64,000 nucleotides of DNA from Burkholderiales bacterium (GTDB lineage Bacteria > Pseudomonadota > Gammaproteobacteria > Burkholderiales > Burkholderiaceae_C). Position 1 is the first letter of the stretch. Every line of letters begins with the position of its first letter. Made by a program: the position numbers and the translations under genes. The notes beneath the pieces were generated by a model. That model was not told the DNA's origin, searched no databases, and worked only from the letters and a program-made list of their open reading frames with translations. The DNA lies in the NCBI GenBank assembly GCA_016702555.1, contig JADJDV010000007.1, positions 310,001 to 374,000 on the forward strand. Direction: 5' to 3'. This document shows positions 12,726-21,669 of this stretch, one piece after another.

Positions 12726-12796
12726 CGGCGCGCGCCGCCAGGGCAGGATGGTGGGGCGCTGCCGGATCGCGCCGACAATGAAAGGAGGGTTGACCC

Positions 12797-13765
12797 ATGA
12801 CGCAACGTGTACTGATTCTCGGCGGCTCCGGCTTTGTCGGCCGCCACGTGGTCGAGCGCCTGCAGCGCGAGGGCGTGGCCATGACGGTGCCGACGCGCCG
12901 CCTCACGGCGGCGCGCCACCTGTGGCACCAGCCGAAGGTGCAGGTGGTGGTGGCCGACGTGATGGATGCGCCAACGCTGATGCGCCTGGTCGAAGCGCAC
13001 GACGCCGTGATCAACCTGATCGCCATCCTGCACGGCAGTGAGCGGCAGTTCGAGCGGGTGCACGTCGAATTCCTGCGCCAGCTCGCCTTTGCCTGCGCCC
13101 AGGCCGGCGGCCGGCGCGTGGTGCACATCAGTGCGCTGGGCGCGGCCGCCGACGGGCCGTCGAAATACCAGCGCAGCAAGGCGCGCGGCGAGGCGGTGCT
13201 GGGGCAGGCCGCAGAGCTCGGATCGCTGCGCCTGTCGGTGCTGCGCCCCAGCGTCATCTTCGGCGCCGAGGACCGCTTCCTCAACCTGTTCGCCGGGCTG
13301 CAGAAAGTGTTTCCGCTGATCCCGCTGGCCGGCGCCGAGGCGCGCTTTCAGCCGGTGTGGGTGCGCGACGTGGCGCAGGCCATCGTCACCTGCCTGTACG
13401 ACGACAAGACGGTGGGCCAGACCTACGAGGCCTGCGGCCCCGAGGTGTGGACGCTGCGCGAGCTGGTCAAGGCCGCCGGCCGCTGGTCGGGCGTGGCCGG
13501 CGGCAAAGGCCGGCCGGTGCTCGGCTTGTCGATGGCGCTGGGCCGGCTGCAGGCGGGGGTGATGGAGTGGCTGCCCGGCCGGCCGCTGATGAGCCGCGAC
13601 AACCTCGATTCAATGCGCGTCGACAACGTCGCCAGCGGCCAGCTGCCGGGGCTGGAGACGCTTGGCATCCGGGCGGCGCCGTTGTCGGCGGTCGGCCCGC
13701 TCTACCTGGGCAGCACCGGCCCGCAGGCGCGGCTGGACGCCTACCGGCGCACGGCGCGGCGCTGA
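12797..13765 (+). CDS. NDUFA9-like NAD(P)-binding epimerase/dehydratase family protein
   Basis: Atypical short-chain dehydrogenase of 322 residues. The Rossmann motif is at the N-terminus (VLILGGSGFVGRHVVERL), followed by VVADVMDAPTLMRLVEAHDAVINLIAIL and the segment VHISALGAAADGPSKYQRSKARGE. The usual YxxxK is represented by Y-x-x-S-K, as is common in the complex I NDUFA9-like branch. Relatives are annotated as complex I NDUFA9 subunit family, but a role in NADH dehydrogenase is not shown for bacteria. An AGGAGGG ribosome-binding site lies 7 bases before the ATG. A GST gene follows after 39 bases, so the two may be cotranscribed. Confidence 0.85.
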   Translation: MTQRVLILGGSGFVGRHVVERLQREGVAMTVPTRRLTAARHLWHQPKVQVVVADVMDAPTLMRLVEAHDAVINLIAILHGSERQFERVHVEFLRQLAFACAQAGGRRVVHISALGAAADGPSKYQRSKARGEAVLGQAAELGSLRLSVLRPSVIFGAEDRFLNLFAGLQKVFPLIPLAGAEARFQPVWVRDVAQAIVTCLYDDKTVGQTYEACGPEVWTLRELVKAAGRWSGVAGGKGRPVLGLSMALGRLQAGVMEWLPGRPLMSRDNLDSMRVDNVASGQLPGLETLGIRAAPLSAVGPLYLGSTGPQARLDAYRRTARR

Positions 13766-13804
13766 GCCGCGCCGCGGCGGCGACCCACGACAGGAGAACA
13801 CACC

Positions 13805-14488
13805 ATGCTCAAGCTCTACATCGGCAACAAGAATTACTCATCCTGGTCGATGCGCCCCTGGGTGCTGATGACGCAGGCCGGCATTCCCTTCGAGGAGGTG
13901 CGGGTGCGCTTCGACTCGTTCGCGCCCGACTCGCAGTTCAAGCAGACGCTGGCCGGCATCAGCCCCACGGCCAAGGTGCCGGTGCTGGTCGATGGCGATC
14001 TGGTGGTGTGGGACACGCTGGCGATCGTCGAGTACCTGGCCGAGCGGTTTCCGGAACAGCACCTGTGGCCGCGCGAGACCGACAAGCGCGCCCACGCGCG
14101 CAGCGTCTGCGCCGAAATGCACAGCGGCTTCAGCGCGCTGCGCGGCGCCTGTCCGATGAACATCGAGGCCCATCTGCCGCAGGTGGGTGCGCTGGCGCTG
14201 CGCGACAAGGCTGGGTTGCGTGCGGATTTGCAGCGCCTGTTCGCTATGTGGCAGGGGCTGCTGGCTGAGCACGGCGGGCCGCTGTTGTTCGGGCGCTTTT
14301 CGGTGGCGGATGCGTTTTATGCGCCGGTGGTGATGCGGCTGCGGACCTATGGGCTGCCGGTGCCGGACGAGGTGGCGGTGTACATGGCGCAGGTGTGTGC
14401 GTTGCCGGGGGTGAAAGCGTGGGTTGATGGCGCACTGGCGGAGAAGGATTTCCGCGATTTTGAGGAGCCGTATCGGTTGGGGCGTTGA
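13805..14488 (+). CDS. Glutathione S-transferase family protein
   Basis: Cytosolic GST-like protein of 227 residues. The thioredoxin-fold domain (about 1-80) opens with LYIGNKNYSSWSMRPWVLM, where the SSWS segment holds the likely glutathione-activating Ser. GISPTAKVPVLVDGDLVVWDTLAIVEYLAE gives the cis-Pro and the glutathione-contacting Asp-Thr. The all-helical C-terminal domain covers about 90-220. Substrate is unknown. An AGGAG site precedes the ATG by about 8 bases. The gene is followed by a repeat-rich gap. Confidence 0.88.
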   Translation: MLKLYIGNKNYSSWSMRPWVLMTQAGIPFEEVRVRFDSFAPDSQFKQTLAGISPTAKVPVLVDGDLVVWDTLAIVEYLAERFPEQHLWPRETDKRAHARSVCAEMHSGFSALRGACPMNIEAHLPQVGALALRDKAGLRADLQRLFAMWQGLLAEHGGPLLFGRFSVADAFYAPVVMRLRTYGLPVPDEVAVYMAQVCALPGVKAWVDGALAEKDFRDFEEPYRLGR

Positions 14489-14544
14489 GCGCAGCGGTTT
14501 TTTGGTGACGCTGCTGGCCGGGATGTGCGCCCGGCGGCGCAGTC

Positions 14545-14572
14545 ACTTTCTTTTGCTCCGCCAAAAGAAAGT
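14545..14572. repeat. Inverted repeat of the CAAAAGAAAGT type
   Basis: ACTTTCTTTTG, a 6-base loop CTCCGC, then CAAAAGAAAGT: a perfect 11-bp stem, 57 bases after the GST stop codon. From memory, similar elements (cactttcttttg...gcggagcaaaag) are scattered between genes in several beta- and gammaproteobacteria; copy number here needs the whole genome. Confidence 0.6.
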
Positions 14573-14823
14573 AACCAAAGAAAAGGCGGCCCCACTGGCC
14601 GTGTCCCTGCGCTTCGCTACGGGCAGCCTGTGATGCTCGGTCGTGGGGCGGCGCTGCGGAACTCGCTTTGCGGCTGCGCCGCGCCGCTCAAACAGCCGCA
14701 GCGAGTCAGATCACGAAGCGCGCATGCTTCGCTGCGCGCCCGCCCCACGCCCTGCGCTTCTCGGCACGGCCAGAGGGGGGAACTTCGCACGGGCCATCGC
14801 TGCGCTCGGCCTAGGGTCTTTCT

Positions 14824-14844
14824 CCCTCTCCCTCTGGGAGAGGG
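14824..14844. repeat. Inverted repeat CCCTCTCCC-tct-GGGAGAGGG
   Basis: Perfect 9-bp stem with a 3-base loop, followed by a ggttggggtgagggc tail. Elements with this wording are common intergenic repeats in GC-rich Proteobacteria. No T-run follows on either strand, so it is not an ordinary terminator. Confidence 0.55.
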
Positions 14845-14951
14845 TTGGGGTGAGGGCGACGTCATCCTAAAAACATAGCTGCTTGCGCTTGACAGGTAAG
14901 AGTTTTGGGCACTTTTTACCTAAAAACCCTCGGGCTGCTAATTGAGGCATC

Positions 14952-16079
14952 TCAATCCATCGGCCACGGCAATTGCTCTGGCGTCGCGCGGGGCGGCGTG
15001 TCGGTCGGCGCGGGTGCCACGTTGTCGCCATGCCCCCGCCGGCGCCACCAGGGCGTGACGGCTTCGGCCTGCGCGGGCTCCACAGCCTGGCCCAAAGTCG
15101 GCATCACCAGCCGCGCGCCCGTTTGCGGCGCCAGCGCCAGCAAGCGCTCAGCGGGCTGGTCCCAGTCGTGCATGGCCAGCGCGAAGGTGCCCCAGTGCAC
15201 CGGCAGCAGCGGCGGCTGGCCCAGCAGCGCCAGGGCTTCCAGCGCATGGTCTGGCCCCAGGTGCATGTCGCCCCAGGCGGGGTGGAAGGCGCCGACTTCC
15301 AGCAACGCCAGATCGAACGGGCCCAGGCGCTCGCGGATGGCAGCGTATTCGCCCGACAAGCCGGTGTCGCCGCTGAAGAATACGGCGTGGCGCGGGCCCC
15401 GCAGCGCCATCGACGACCACAGGGTGGCGTTGCGCGTCTTCAGGGTGCGGCCGCTGAAATGCTGCGACGGGGCGGCGGTGATTTCCAGGTCGGTGTTCGG
15501 CACGCGGTGGCTTTCCCACCAGTCCAGCTCATGGATGCGCTCGGACGCGATGCCCCAGGCCTGCAGGTGGGCGCCGACGCCGAGCGAGGTGACGAAGGGC
15601 ACGCCGGTGCGCGCCAGCACCTTGATGGTGGGGTAGTCCAGGTGGTCGTAATGGTCGTGCGAGATGACGACCACATCCACCGCCGGCACGTCGCCCAGCG
15701 CCACCGGCGGCGGCTGAAAGCGCTTGGGGCCGAGCAGCGTGCTGGGCGAGGCGCGCGGGCCCCACACCGGGTCGGTCAGCACGCGGTGGCCATCGATCTC
15801 CAGCAACACGCTTGAATGGCCCAGCCAGGTGGCGCGCAGGCCGCTTTGCGGCGCGCGCAGCCAGGTGGAGCGCGGGTCGGCTACCGGCAGCGGTGCGCCC
15901 GGCACGCGGCGTCCGTTGGGGCGCCACAGCAACTCGCGCAGCGAGGGCATGGGCGTGGCCGGGTCGCGCAGGCCGGGCGCGATGGGGTGCAGGTTGCGAA
16001 AGCCGTCGCCGGCCCAGCGCGCCGAGCCGCGCATGCGTTCCAGCCGCTGGCCGTGCGCGCGTTGACCGAGTGATTTCAT
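14952..16079 (-). CDS. MBL-fold metallo-hydrolase (NAPE-PLD/UlaG-like)
   Basis: Metallo-beta-lactamase fold hydrolase of 375 residues. The domain starts near residue 80 with ATWLGHSSVLLEIDGHRVLTDPVWGPRASP; the metal motif HxHxDH is SHDHYDHLD, and later ligands are in FFSGDTG and LLPVHWGTF. This arrangement matches the branch that includes NAPE-hydrolysing phospholipase D and outer-membrane lipoprotein Rom-like/UlaG proteins. Substrate cannot be named. There is no clear signal peptide. The start at 16079 gives a basic N-terminus (KSLGQRAHGQRLERMRG). The stop lies 47 bases downstream from an SRPBCC gene on the same strand, so the two may be cotranscribed. Confidence 0.85.
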   Translation of the reverse strand: MKSLGQRAHGQRLERMRGSARWAGDGFRNLHPIAPGLRDPATPMPSLRELLWRPNGRRVPGAPLPVADPRSTWLRAPQSGLRATWLGHSSVLLEIDGHRVLTDPVWGPRASPSTLLGPKRFQPPPVALGDVPAVDVVVISHDHYDHLDYPTIKVLARTGVPFVTSLGVGAHLQAWGIASERIHELDWWESHRVPNTDLEITAAPSQHFSGRTLKTRNATLWSSMALRGPRHAVFFSGDTGLSGEYAAIRERLGPFDLALLEVGAFHPAWGDMHLGPDHALEALALLGQPPLLPVHWGTFALAMHDWDQPAERLLALAPQTGARLVMPTLGQAVEPAQAEAVTPWWRRRGHGDNVAPAPTDTPPRATPEQLPWPMD

Positions 16080-16126
16080 GACAAGTCAGTGTGCCTGATG
16101 CGCTGGCGGCGTGTGGGCGGCGTGGC

Positions 16127-16732
16127 CTACTTAGCCGCTGCGCGCTGGCCCTGGCGGCGCACCATCTCGCGCACGATGGCGGCGAACTGTTCGGCCGTTT
16201 CGTGCTGCACCAGCGCGGGGCCGATCAGCGGCGGCAGGCTGGTTTCGGGCTCCATGTCGGCGTGGTAGCTCAGGCGCGTGCCGCCCTCCTCGGGCTCCAG
16301 CGTCATCAGGCTGGTCATTTGCCTCAACACCTTGCCGCTGACCTGGCGGGCGCGGATGCTGCGTGGCGGCGCCAGCTGCATCTCGCGCACCGAGTCGAAG
16401 GCGCTGCTGAACGGGCCGAAGCGCGCCACGCCCTGTTGCCGCACCAGCAGGCGTTGCGGGCTGCGCTCCAGCACCTCGCTGCGGCTCAGGTTGGTCTGGT
16501 AGCGTGGCATCTGCTCGAAATCGGTCAGCACCTCCCACGCGGTGGCCAGCGGCACCGGCGCGTGCAGCACGGCGTCGATGCTGAAGGCGCTGCCCTGGCG
16601 CTGCACGCGCACGTCCGGACCGGCAAGGGTGCGTACAGCGAGCGGCACGCCATAGGTTTCAGCCGCGGCCAGGATCGGCGACACAGCCAGCGCACCCGCG
16701 ATCCACAGCATCCGTCGGCGTTGCATCTTCAT
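16127..16732 (-). CDS. Exported SRPBCC (START/polyketide cyclase-like) protein
   Basis: Protein of 201 residues with a signal peptide (RRRMLWIAGALAVSPILAAAETYG, cleavage near 24) and a START-like ligand-binding fold: VLHAPVPLATAWEVLTDFEQMPRYQTNLSRSEVLER is the family opening and the long C-terminal helix LIGPALVQHETAEQFAAIVREMVRRQ closes it. Family members bind hydrophobic ligands; the ligand here is unknown. Located upstream of the MBL hydrolase gene on the same strand. Confidence 0.8.
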   Translation of the reverse strand: MKMQRRRMLWIAGALAVSPILAAAETYGVPLAVRTLAGPDVRVQRQGSAFSIDAVLHAPVPLATAWEVLTDFEQMPRYQTNLSRSEVLERSPQRLLVRQQGVARFGPFSSAFDSVREMQLAPPRSIRARQVSGKVLRQMTSLMTLEPEEGGTRLSYHADMEPETSLPPLIGPALVQHETAEQFAAIVREMVRRQGQRAAAK

Positions 16733-16936
16733 TCTGGATTGATTGAGGGCAGGGCGCGACTATGCGCCCACGGCGTGGCGGCGCGCATCAGCCAAACGGT
16801 GCAGGCCGTGTCGGCCAAGCGCCCGGCACGCGCGATACCCCGAACGCCATTGCCGTCATGAGTCAGCCCGTTTGCAGGCCGCGCGCCTGGGGACTACCCT
16901 GATCACCGTGTCCAACATCACGTGAGGAGACAAGCC

Positions 16937-17512
16937 GTGGCTGAGATTCTTGGTCCGCAACGCCTGGGGCCGCTGACGCCGCTGGTGGGCAAGTGGGAGG
17001 GCAACGTGGGCGTCGATCTGTCGTACCACAATGAGGACGATGTGACCGGCGAGACCAGCTACTTCGAGAAGGCGTGGTTCCGCCCGATTCCAAAGCAGGA
17101 AAACGGTCGGCAGTCGATGGAAGGGCTCACGTATCAGATGACGGCCTGGCGCCATGGCGAGGAGGCCATGGACCCGTTCCACGACGAAGTCGGCTATCTG
17201 CTGTGGGACAAGGCCCGTGCGCAGATCATGCGCGCCGTCGTGTTCGGTCGCGGCATCGCCATCCTGGCCGGCAGCAGTGCCCAGCCGCGCGACAAGGTGC
17301 TGCACTTTGACGCCAAGCCGGGTGAGGCCAGCTACGGCATCCTGCAAAACCCCTACCTGCTTGAGCGCGCCGAACTGAAGGACTTCAAGAGCAGCTTCAC
17401 CGTGCACGACGACGGCACGCTCAGCTACACGTCCGACCTGCTGCTCAAGCTGGCCGCCACCGGCAGCGAGATGCACCACACCGACCGCAATACGCTGCAC
17501 CGGGTCGATTGA
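16937..17512 (+). CDS. Heme-binding beta-barrel (FABP/nitrobindin-like) protein
   Basis: Protein of about 191 residues related to bacterial nitrobindin/FABP-like heme-binding barrels. The opening GPLTPLVGKWEGNVGVDLSY matches the family's GxWxGxG-type strand, and the C-terminal SEMHHTDRNTLHRVD contains candidate heme-ligand histidines. Start choice: an in-frame GTG at 16922 exists, but the AGGAG at 16924-16928 lies 8 bases before the GTG at 16937 and so decides for the latter. Monocistronic; LysE follows after 75 bases. Confidence 0.8.
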   Translation: MAEILGPQRLGPLTPLVGKWEGNVGVDLSYHNEDDVTGETSYFEKAWFRPIPKQENGRQSMEGLTYQMTAWRHGEEAMDPFHDEVGYLLWDKARAQIMRAVVFGRGIAILAGSSAQPRDKVLHFDAKPGEASYGILQNPYLLERAELKDFKSSFTVHDDGTLSYTSDLLLKLAATGSEMHHTDRNTLHRVD

Positions 17513-17587
17513 TGTGCGGGGCCGCGCGGGCGGCTTCAGGGCTGAAGACCGGGGCGGGACGACAATCGCGGCCTCGGAGATCCTGCC

Positions 17588-18223
17588 ATGCCCACGCTGC
17601 AAACCTCGCTTGCCTTCTTCACCGTCGCCTTGCTGCTGGCGCTGGCGCCCGGCCCCGACAATCTGTTCGTGCTGATGCAATCGGCCACCGGTGGGCGGCG
17701 CGCCGGCTTTGCGGTGGTCACGGGGCTGATGCTGGGCCTGTTGGTGCACACGGTGGCGGTGGCGCTGGGGCTGGCGGCGCTGTTCGCGGCATCGACCGCG
17801 GCGTTCACGGTGCTCAAGCTGCTGGGCGCGGCCTACCTGCTGTACCTCGCCTGGGGTGCGTGGCGCGCGCCAGCGGCGCTGGCGCGCAGCGACGACGCGG
17901 CACCCGCCAAGCCGCTGCCCTGGTCGCGGCTGATGGCGCGCGGCGTCGTGATGAATCTGACCAACCCGAAGGTGCTGCTGTTCTTCCTGGCGCTGCTGCC
18001 GCAGTTCGTGCAGCCGGAGCGCGGGCCGGTGGCCTGGCAGATGGTCTGGTTCGGCCTGCTGTTCATCGCCGCCGCGGTGCTGGTGTTTGGCGCCGTGGTG
18101 CTGGCCGCTGATGCCCTGCGCCACCGGCTGGCGCGCTCGGTGCGCGCGCAGCGGGGACTCCACCGCCTGGCGGCGCTGGTGTTCGTGGCGCTGGCGACCC
18201 GGCTGGCGCTGGCCGAGCGCTGA
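17588..18223 (+). CDS. LysE/RhtB family amino-acid exporter-like translocator
   Basis: Inner-membrane protein of 211 residues with about six hydrophobic segments. The family signature is visible near the N-terminus (ALAPGPDNLFVLMQSATGGRRAGFAVVTGLMLG) as is the mid-protein VMNLTNPKVLLFFLALLPQFV. LysE-type transporters export amino acids or related solutes; substrate cannot be assigned. The cca gene starts 25 bases after the stop, so cotranscription is possible. Confidence 0.88.
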   Translation: MPTLQTSLAFFTVALLLALAPGPDNLFVLMQSATGGRRAGFAVVTGLMLGLLVHTVAVALGLAALFAASTAAFTVLKLLGAAYLLYLAWGAWRAPAALARSDDAAPAKPLPWSRLMARGVVMNLTNPKVLLFFLALLPQFVQPERGPVAWQMVWFGLLFIAAAVLVFGAVVLAADALRHRLARSVRAQRGLHRLAALVFVALATRLALAER

Positions 18224-18248
18224 CGGGCGCGTCTTCTACACTGCGCCG

Positions 18249-19511
18249 ATGCAAGTGTTCATGGTTGGCGGGGCCGTGCGCGACCGGCTGCTGGGCTTGC
18301 CGGTGCAGGACCACGACTGGGTGGTGGTGGGCGCCACGCCCGAGCAGATGGCGGCGCGCGGCTTCGTGCCGGTGGGCAAGGACTTCCCGGTGTTCCTGCA
18401 CCCTGAGACGCACGAGGAATACGCGCTGGCGCGCACCGAGCGCAAGAGCGGGCGTGGTTACAAGGGCTTCACCGTGCACACCAGCCCGGACGTGACACTG
18501 GAGCAGGACCTGGCGCGGCGCGACCTGAGCATCAATGCCATCGCCGCGTCGGCGGATTGGCGCGGCAGGGCGGATGCGCCGGCCGGCCTGATTGATCCCT
18601 TCGGCGGTCAGCGCGACCTGCAGGACAAGGTGCTGCGCCACGTGACCGCGGCGTTCCGCGAAGACCCGGTGCGCATCCTGCGGGTGGCGCGCTTCGCCGC
18701 GCGCTTTCACGACTTCAGCATCGCGCCGGAGACGCAGGTGCTGATGCGCGAGATGGTGGCCGAGGGCGAAGCCGACCACCTGGTGGCCGAGCGCGTCTGG
18801 CAGGAGCTGTCGCGCGGGCTGATGGAGGCGCACCCCGAGCGCATGTTCGCCGTGCTGCGCGACTGCGGCGCGCTGCGCGTGGTGCTGCCCGAGGTCGACC
18901 GCCTGTGGGGCGTGCCGCAGCGCGCCGAATACCACCCCGAAATCGACACCGGCGTGCACCTGATGATGGTGCTGCAAATGGCGGCGCAACTGGGCGCGTC
19001 GCTGCCGGTGCGCTACGCCTGCCTGACGCACGACATCGGCAAGGGCACGACTCCGGCTGACGTTCTGCCGCGCCACATCGGCCATGAGCAGCGCAGCGCG
19101 CGCCTGCTGAAAGGCTTGAGCGCGCGCCTGCGCGTGCCGACCGACTGCCATGAGCTGGCCGACGTGGTGGCGCGCGAGCACGGCAACATCCACCGCAGTG
19201 GCGAACTGGGCGCCGCCGCGCTGCTGCGCCTGCTGGAGCGCTGCGACGCCTTGCGCAAGCCGGCGCGTTTCGCCGACGCGTTGCTGGCCTGCGAATGCGA
19301 CGCGCGCGGCCGGCTCGGCCGGCAGGACGAGGCCTATCCGCAGCGGCCGCGCCTGCTGGCGGCGCTGGCGGCGGCGCTGGGCGTGGCGACGGCGCCGATC
19401 GCCGACGCCGCGCTGGCCGCCGGCGCCAAAGGGCCAGAGGTCGGCCGGCGCATCCACGAGGCCCGCGTGCAGGCCGTGGCCGAGGCGCTTGCGCTGGCGG
19501 CGGATCGATAA
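18249..19511 (+). CDS. cca: Multifunctional CCA tRNA nucleotidyltransferase with HD domain
   Basis: Adds and repairs the 3'-CCA of tRNAs without a template. The 420-residue protein starts with VFMVGGAVRDRLLGLPVQDHDWVVVG, holding the GGxVRD nucleotide-binding motif and the catalytic DxD-type acidic pair; TARTERKSGRGYKGF and LEQDLARRDLSINAIA follow. The HD phosphohydrolase domain (CLTHDIGKGTTPADVLPRHIGHE) in the C-terminal half marks the gammaproteobacterial/betaproteobacterial multifunctional type with phosphatase and phosphodiesterase activity. The frame is open upstream, but family alignment fixes the ATG at 18249. A TetR gene follows after 11 bases. Confidence 0.95.
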   Translation: MQVFMVGGAVRDRLLGLPVQDHDWVVVGATPEQMAARGFVPVGKDFPVFLHPETHEEYALARTERKSGRGYKGFTVHTSPDVTLEQDLARRDLSINAIAASADWRGRADAPAGLIDPFGGQRDLQDKVLRHVTAAFREDPVRILRVARFAARFHDFSIAPETQVLMREMVAEGEADHLVAERVWQELSRGLMEAHPERMFAVLRDCGALRVVLPEVDRLWGVPQRAEYHPEIDTGVHLMMVLQMAAQLGASLPVRYACLTHDIGKGTTPADVLPRHIGHEQRSARLLKGLSARLRVPTDCHELADVVAREHGNIHRSGELGAAALLRLLERCDALRKPARFADALLACECDARGRLGRQDEAYPQRPRLLAALAAALGVATAPIADAALAAGAKGPEVGRRIHEARVQAVAEALALAADR

Positions 19512-19522
19512 TCGAAGCCGTC

Positions 19523-20128
19523 ATGGCCCGGCCGATCTCCGCCTCCCACCACTTGCGGCGCGACGAGATTCTCAACGTCGCCGCCGCCTGCTTCGCGCGC
19601 CAGAGCTACCCGGCCACCAGCATGAACGACATCGCCGCCGCCTGCGGCACGTCGAAGGCGCGCCTCTACCACTACTACGAGAGCAAGGAAGCGCTGCTGT
19701 TCGACCTGCTCGACGGCTACACGCAGAAGCTGCTGGTCATCATCAGCCAGGTGCAGGCGGCGGCGCAGCGGCGCGCCCTGGACGAGCGCGCCACCCTGCA
19801 CGAGTTGATCCGCGCCTTTCTGCGCGAGTACGAGACCTCGGCCACGCGCCATGCCGCGCTGCTGGGCAGCACGCAATTCCTGCGCGAGGAGCAGCGCGAG
19901 ATCATCCTCGACCGCGAGCGCGACGTGGTCTCGGCCGTGACCCGCTTTCTGCGCCGTGCCTATCCCGACCGGCTCGACCAGCGCAACCAGACCGCGCTGG
20001 CCATGACGCTGTTCGGCATGATCAACTGGACCTTCACTTGGCTGCGGCCGGACGGCCTGCTCAGCTACGCCGACTTCGCCGAAGAGGTGATCGCGCTGCT
20101 CGAACGCGGCCTGGCCACGTCGGGCTGA
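19523..20128 (+). CDS. TetR/AcrR family transcriptional regulator
   Basis: DNA-binding repressor-type protein of 201 residues. The N-terminal HTH (about 14-60: RDEILNVAAACFARQSYPATSMNDIAAACGTSKARLYHYYESKEALLFDLL) is a standard TetR domain; the rest is a helical ligand-binding domain (TetR_C_33-like with FLREYETSATRHAALLG). Target and ligand unknown. It follows cca by 11 bases and precedes glmU by 87 bases; no palindromic operator was clear near its start. Confidence 0.88.
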   Translation: MARPISASHHLRRDEILNVAAACFARQSYPATSMNDIAAACGTSKARLYHYYESKEALLFDLLDGYTQKLLVIISQVQAAAQRRALDERATLHELIRAFLREYETSATRHAALLGSTQFLREEQREIILDRERDVVSAVTRFLRRAYPDRLDQRNQTALAMTLFGMINWTFTWLRPDGLLSYADFAEEVIALLERGLATSG

Positions 20129-20215
20129 AGGGGCGGCCGACGACTTGGGCGCGCGTGCCGGTCGCGCGAACGGCACGGATAATCGCGCCAACTTTCGCCG
20201 CACGAGCAGGAACAC

Positions 20216-21649
20216 ATGAACCCAATCGACGTCGTCATTATGGCCGCAGGCAAGGGCACGCGCATGAAAAGCCGCCTGCCGAAGGTGCTGCACCGGCTCG
20301 CCGGACGGCCCTTGCTGGCCCATGTGCTGGACGGCGCGGCGGCGCTGGGCGTGCGATCGATGGTGGTGGTCACCGGCCATGGCGCCGCCGAGGTCGAGGC
20401 GTTCTGCGCCAGCTGGGCCGCGGCGCCGCGCGACGGCGGTACGCCGAGCGTGCGCACCGTGCGCCAGGAGCCGCAGCTGGGCACCGGCCACGCCGTGCAG
20501 CAGGCGGCGCCCGCGCTGCCCGATGACGGCGTCACCCTGATCCTGAACGGCGACGTGCCGCTGGTGCGCGCCGACACCTTGCAGCGGCTGATCGCCCTGG
20601 GCGCCGGCCGCCGGCTGGCGCTGCTGACGGTGGACAGCGGGCGCGACGCCGGCGCCTACGGCCGCATCGTGCGCGCCGCGGCCGAGGACGATGGCGACGT
20701 GCATGTGCGCGCCATCGTCGAGGCGCGCGACGCCTCGCCCGATGAGCGCGCCATCACCGAGTGGTATTCGGGCGTGATGGTGGCGCCGACGCGGCTGCTG
20801 AAGCGCCACCTGGCGCAACTCGACAACCGCAACGCGCAGCAGGAGTACTACCTGACCGACGTGGTCCGGCACGCGGTCGTCGACGGCACCCAGGTGGCGG
20901 CGCTGCGCATCGAGGACGAGGTCGAGGTGGCCGGGGTCAACAGCCCGCTGCAGCTGGCCGAACTGGAACGCGAGGTGCAGCGGCGCGCCGCCGTGCGCCT
21001 GCTGGAGGCCGGCGTGCGGCTGGCCGACCCGGCGCGCTTCGATCTGCGCGGCGACCTGGCCTGCGGGCAGGACGTCGAGATCGATGTCGGCTGCGTGTTC
21101 GAGGGCAGCGTGACGCTGGCCGACGGCGTGCGCATCGGGCCGCACTGCGTGATCGCCAATGCGCGCATCGAGGCCGGCGCCGTGATCCATGCGTTCACCC
21201 ACATCGACGGTGGTGGCCAGGGCGTGCTGGTCGGCCCCGGCGCGCTGGTGGGGCCGTATGCGCGCCTGCGCCCCGGCGCCGAACTGGGACCGGAGGTGCA
21301 CATCGGCAATTTCGTCGAAGTGAAGAACTCGACCCTGGCCGCCGGGGCCAAGGCCAATCATCTGGCCTACCTGGGCGACGCCAGCGTGGGCGAGCGCGTC
21401 AACTACGGCGCCGGCAGCATCACCGCCAACTACGACGGCGCCAACAAGCACCGCACCGTGATCGAGGCCGACGTGCATGTGGGCAGCAACTGCGTGCTGG
21501 TGGCGCCGCTGACGATTGGGGCCGGCGGCACGGTGGGCGGCGGCTCCACCCTCACCAAGAGCACGCCGCCGGGCGCCTTGAGCGTGGCGCGCGGCAAGCA
21601 GACCAGCATTGCCGGCTGGCAGCGGCCGGTGAAGCAGAAGACAAGCTGA
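20216..21649 (+). CDS. glmU: Bifunctional GlmU: UDP-GlcNAc pyrophosphorylase / glucosamine-1-P acetyltransferase
   Basis: Makes UDP-N-acetylglucosamine for peptidoglycan and LPS. The 477-residue protein has the pyrophosphorylase domain first (VVIMAAGKGTRMKSRLPKVLHRLAGRPLLAHVL, with the consensus G-x-G-T-x-M...P-K loop) and a left-handed beta-helix acetyltransferase domain from about 260 on (hexapeptide repeats; LGDASVGERVNYGAGSITANYDGANKHRT is the active-site region). AGGAA precedes the ATG. Overlapped by nothing; it converges on the ABC-F gene with 20 bases between stops. Confidence 0.96.
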   Translation: MNPIDVVIMAAGKGTRMKSRLPKVLHRLAGRPLLAHVLDGAAALGVRSMVVVTGHGAAEVEAFCASWAAAPRDGGTPSVRTVRQEPQLGTGHAVQQAAPALPDDGVTLILNGDVPLVRADTLQRLIALGAGRRLALLTVDSGRDAGAYGRIVRAAAEDDGDVHVRAIVEARDASPDERAITEWYSGVMVAPTRLLKRHLAQLDNRNAQQEYYLTDVVRHAVVDGTQVAALRIEDEVEVAGVNSPLQLAELEREVQRRAAVRLLEAGVRLADPARFDLRGDLACGQDVEIDVGCVFEGSVTLADGVRIGPHCVIANARIEAGAVIHAFTHIDGGGQGVLVGPGALVGPYARLRPGAELGPEVHIGNFVEVKNSTLAAGAKANHLAYLGDASVGERVNYGAGSITANYDGANKHRTVIEADVHVGSNCVLVAPLTIGAGGTVGGGSTLTKSTPPGALSVARGKQTSIAGWQRPVKQKTS

Positions 21650-21669
21650 GCCCTGACGCTGGCCGCGGT

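Larger units (their letters stand above)
14489..14951. other. 463-base gap holding repeat-like inverted repeats, no gene seen
   Basis: No credible coding frame. Near 14545-14572 there is an 11-bp perfect inverted repeat ACTTTCTTTTG / CAAAAGAAAGT, and near 14824-14844 a 9-bp one CCCTCTCCC / GGGAGAGGG. Between them is GC-rich sequence with many short palindromes. The layout is that of dispersed intergenic repeats that recur in many Proteobacterial genomes, and the first hairpin could end transcription of the GST gene. Confidence 0.6.
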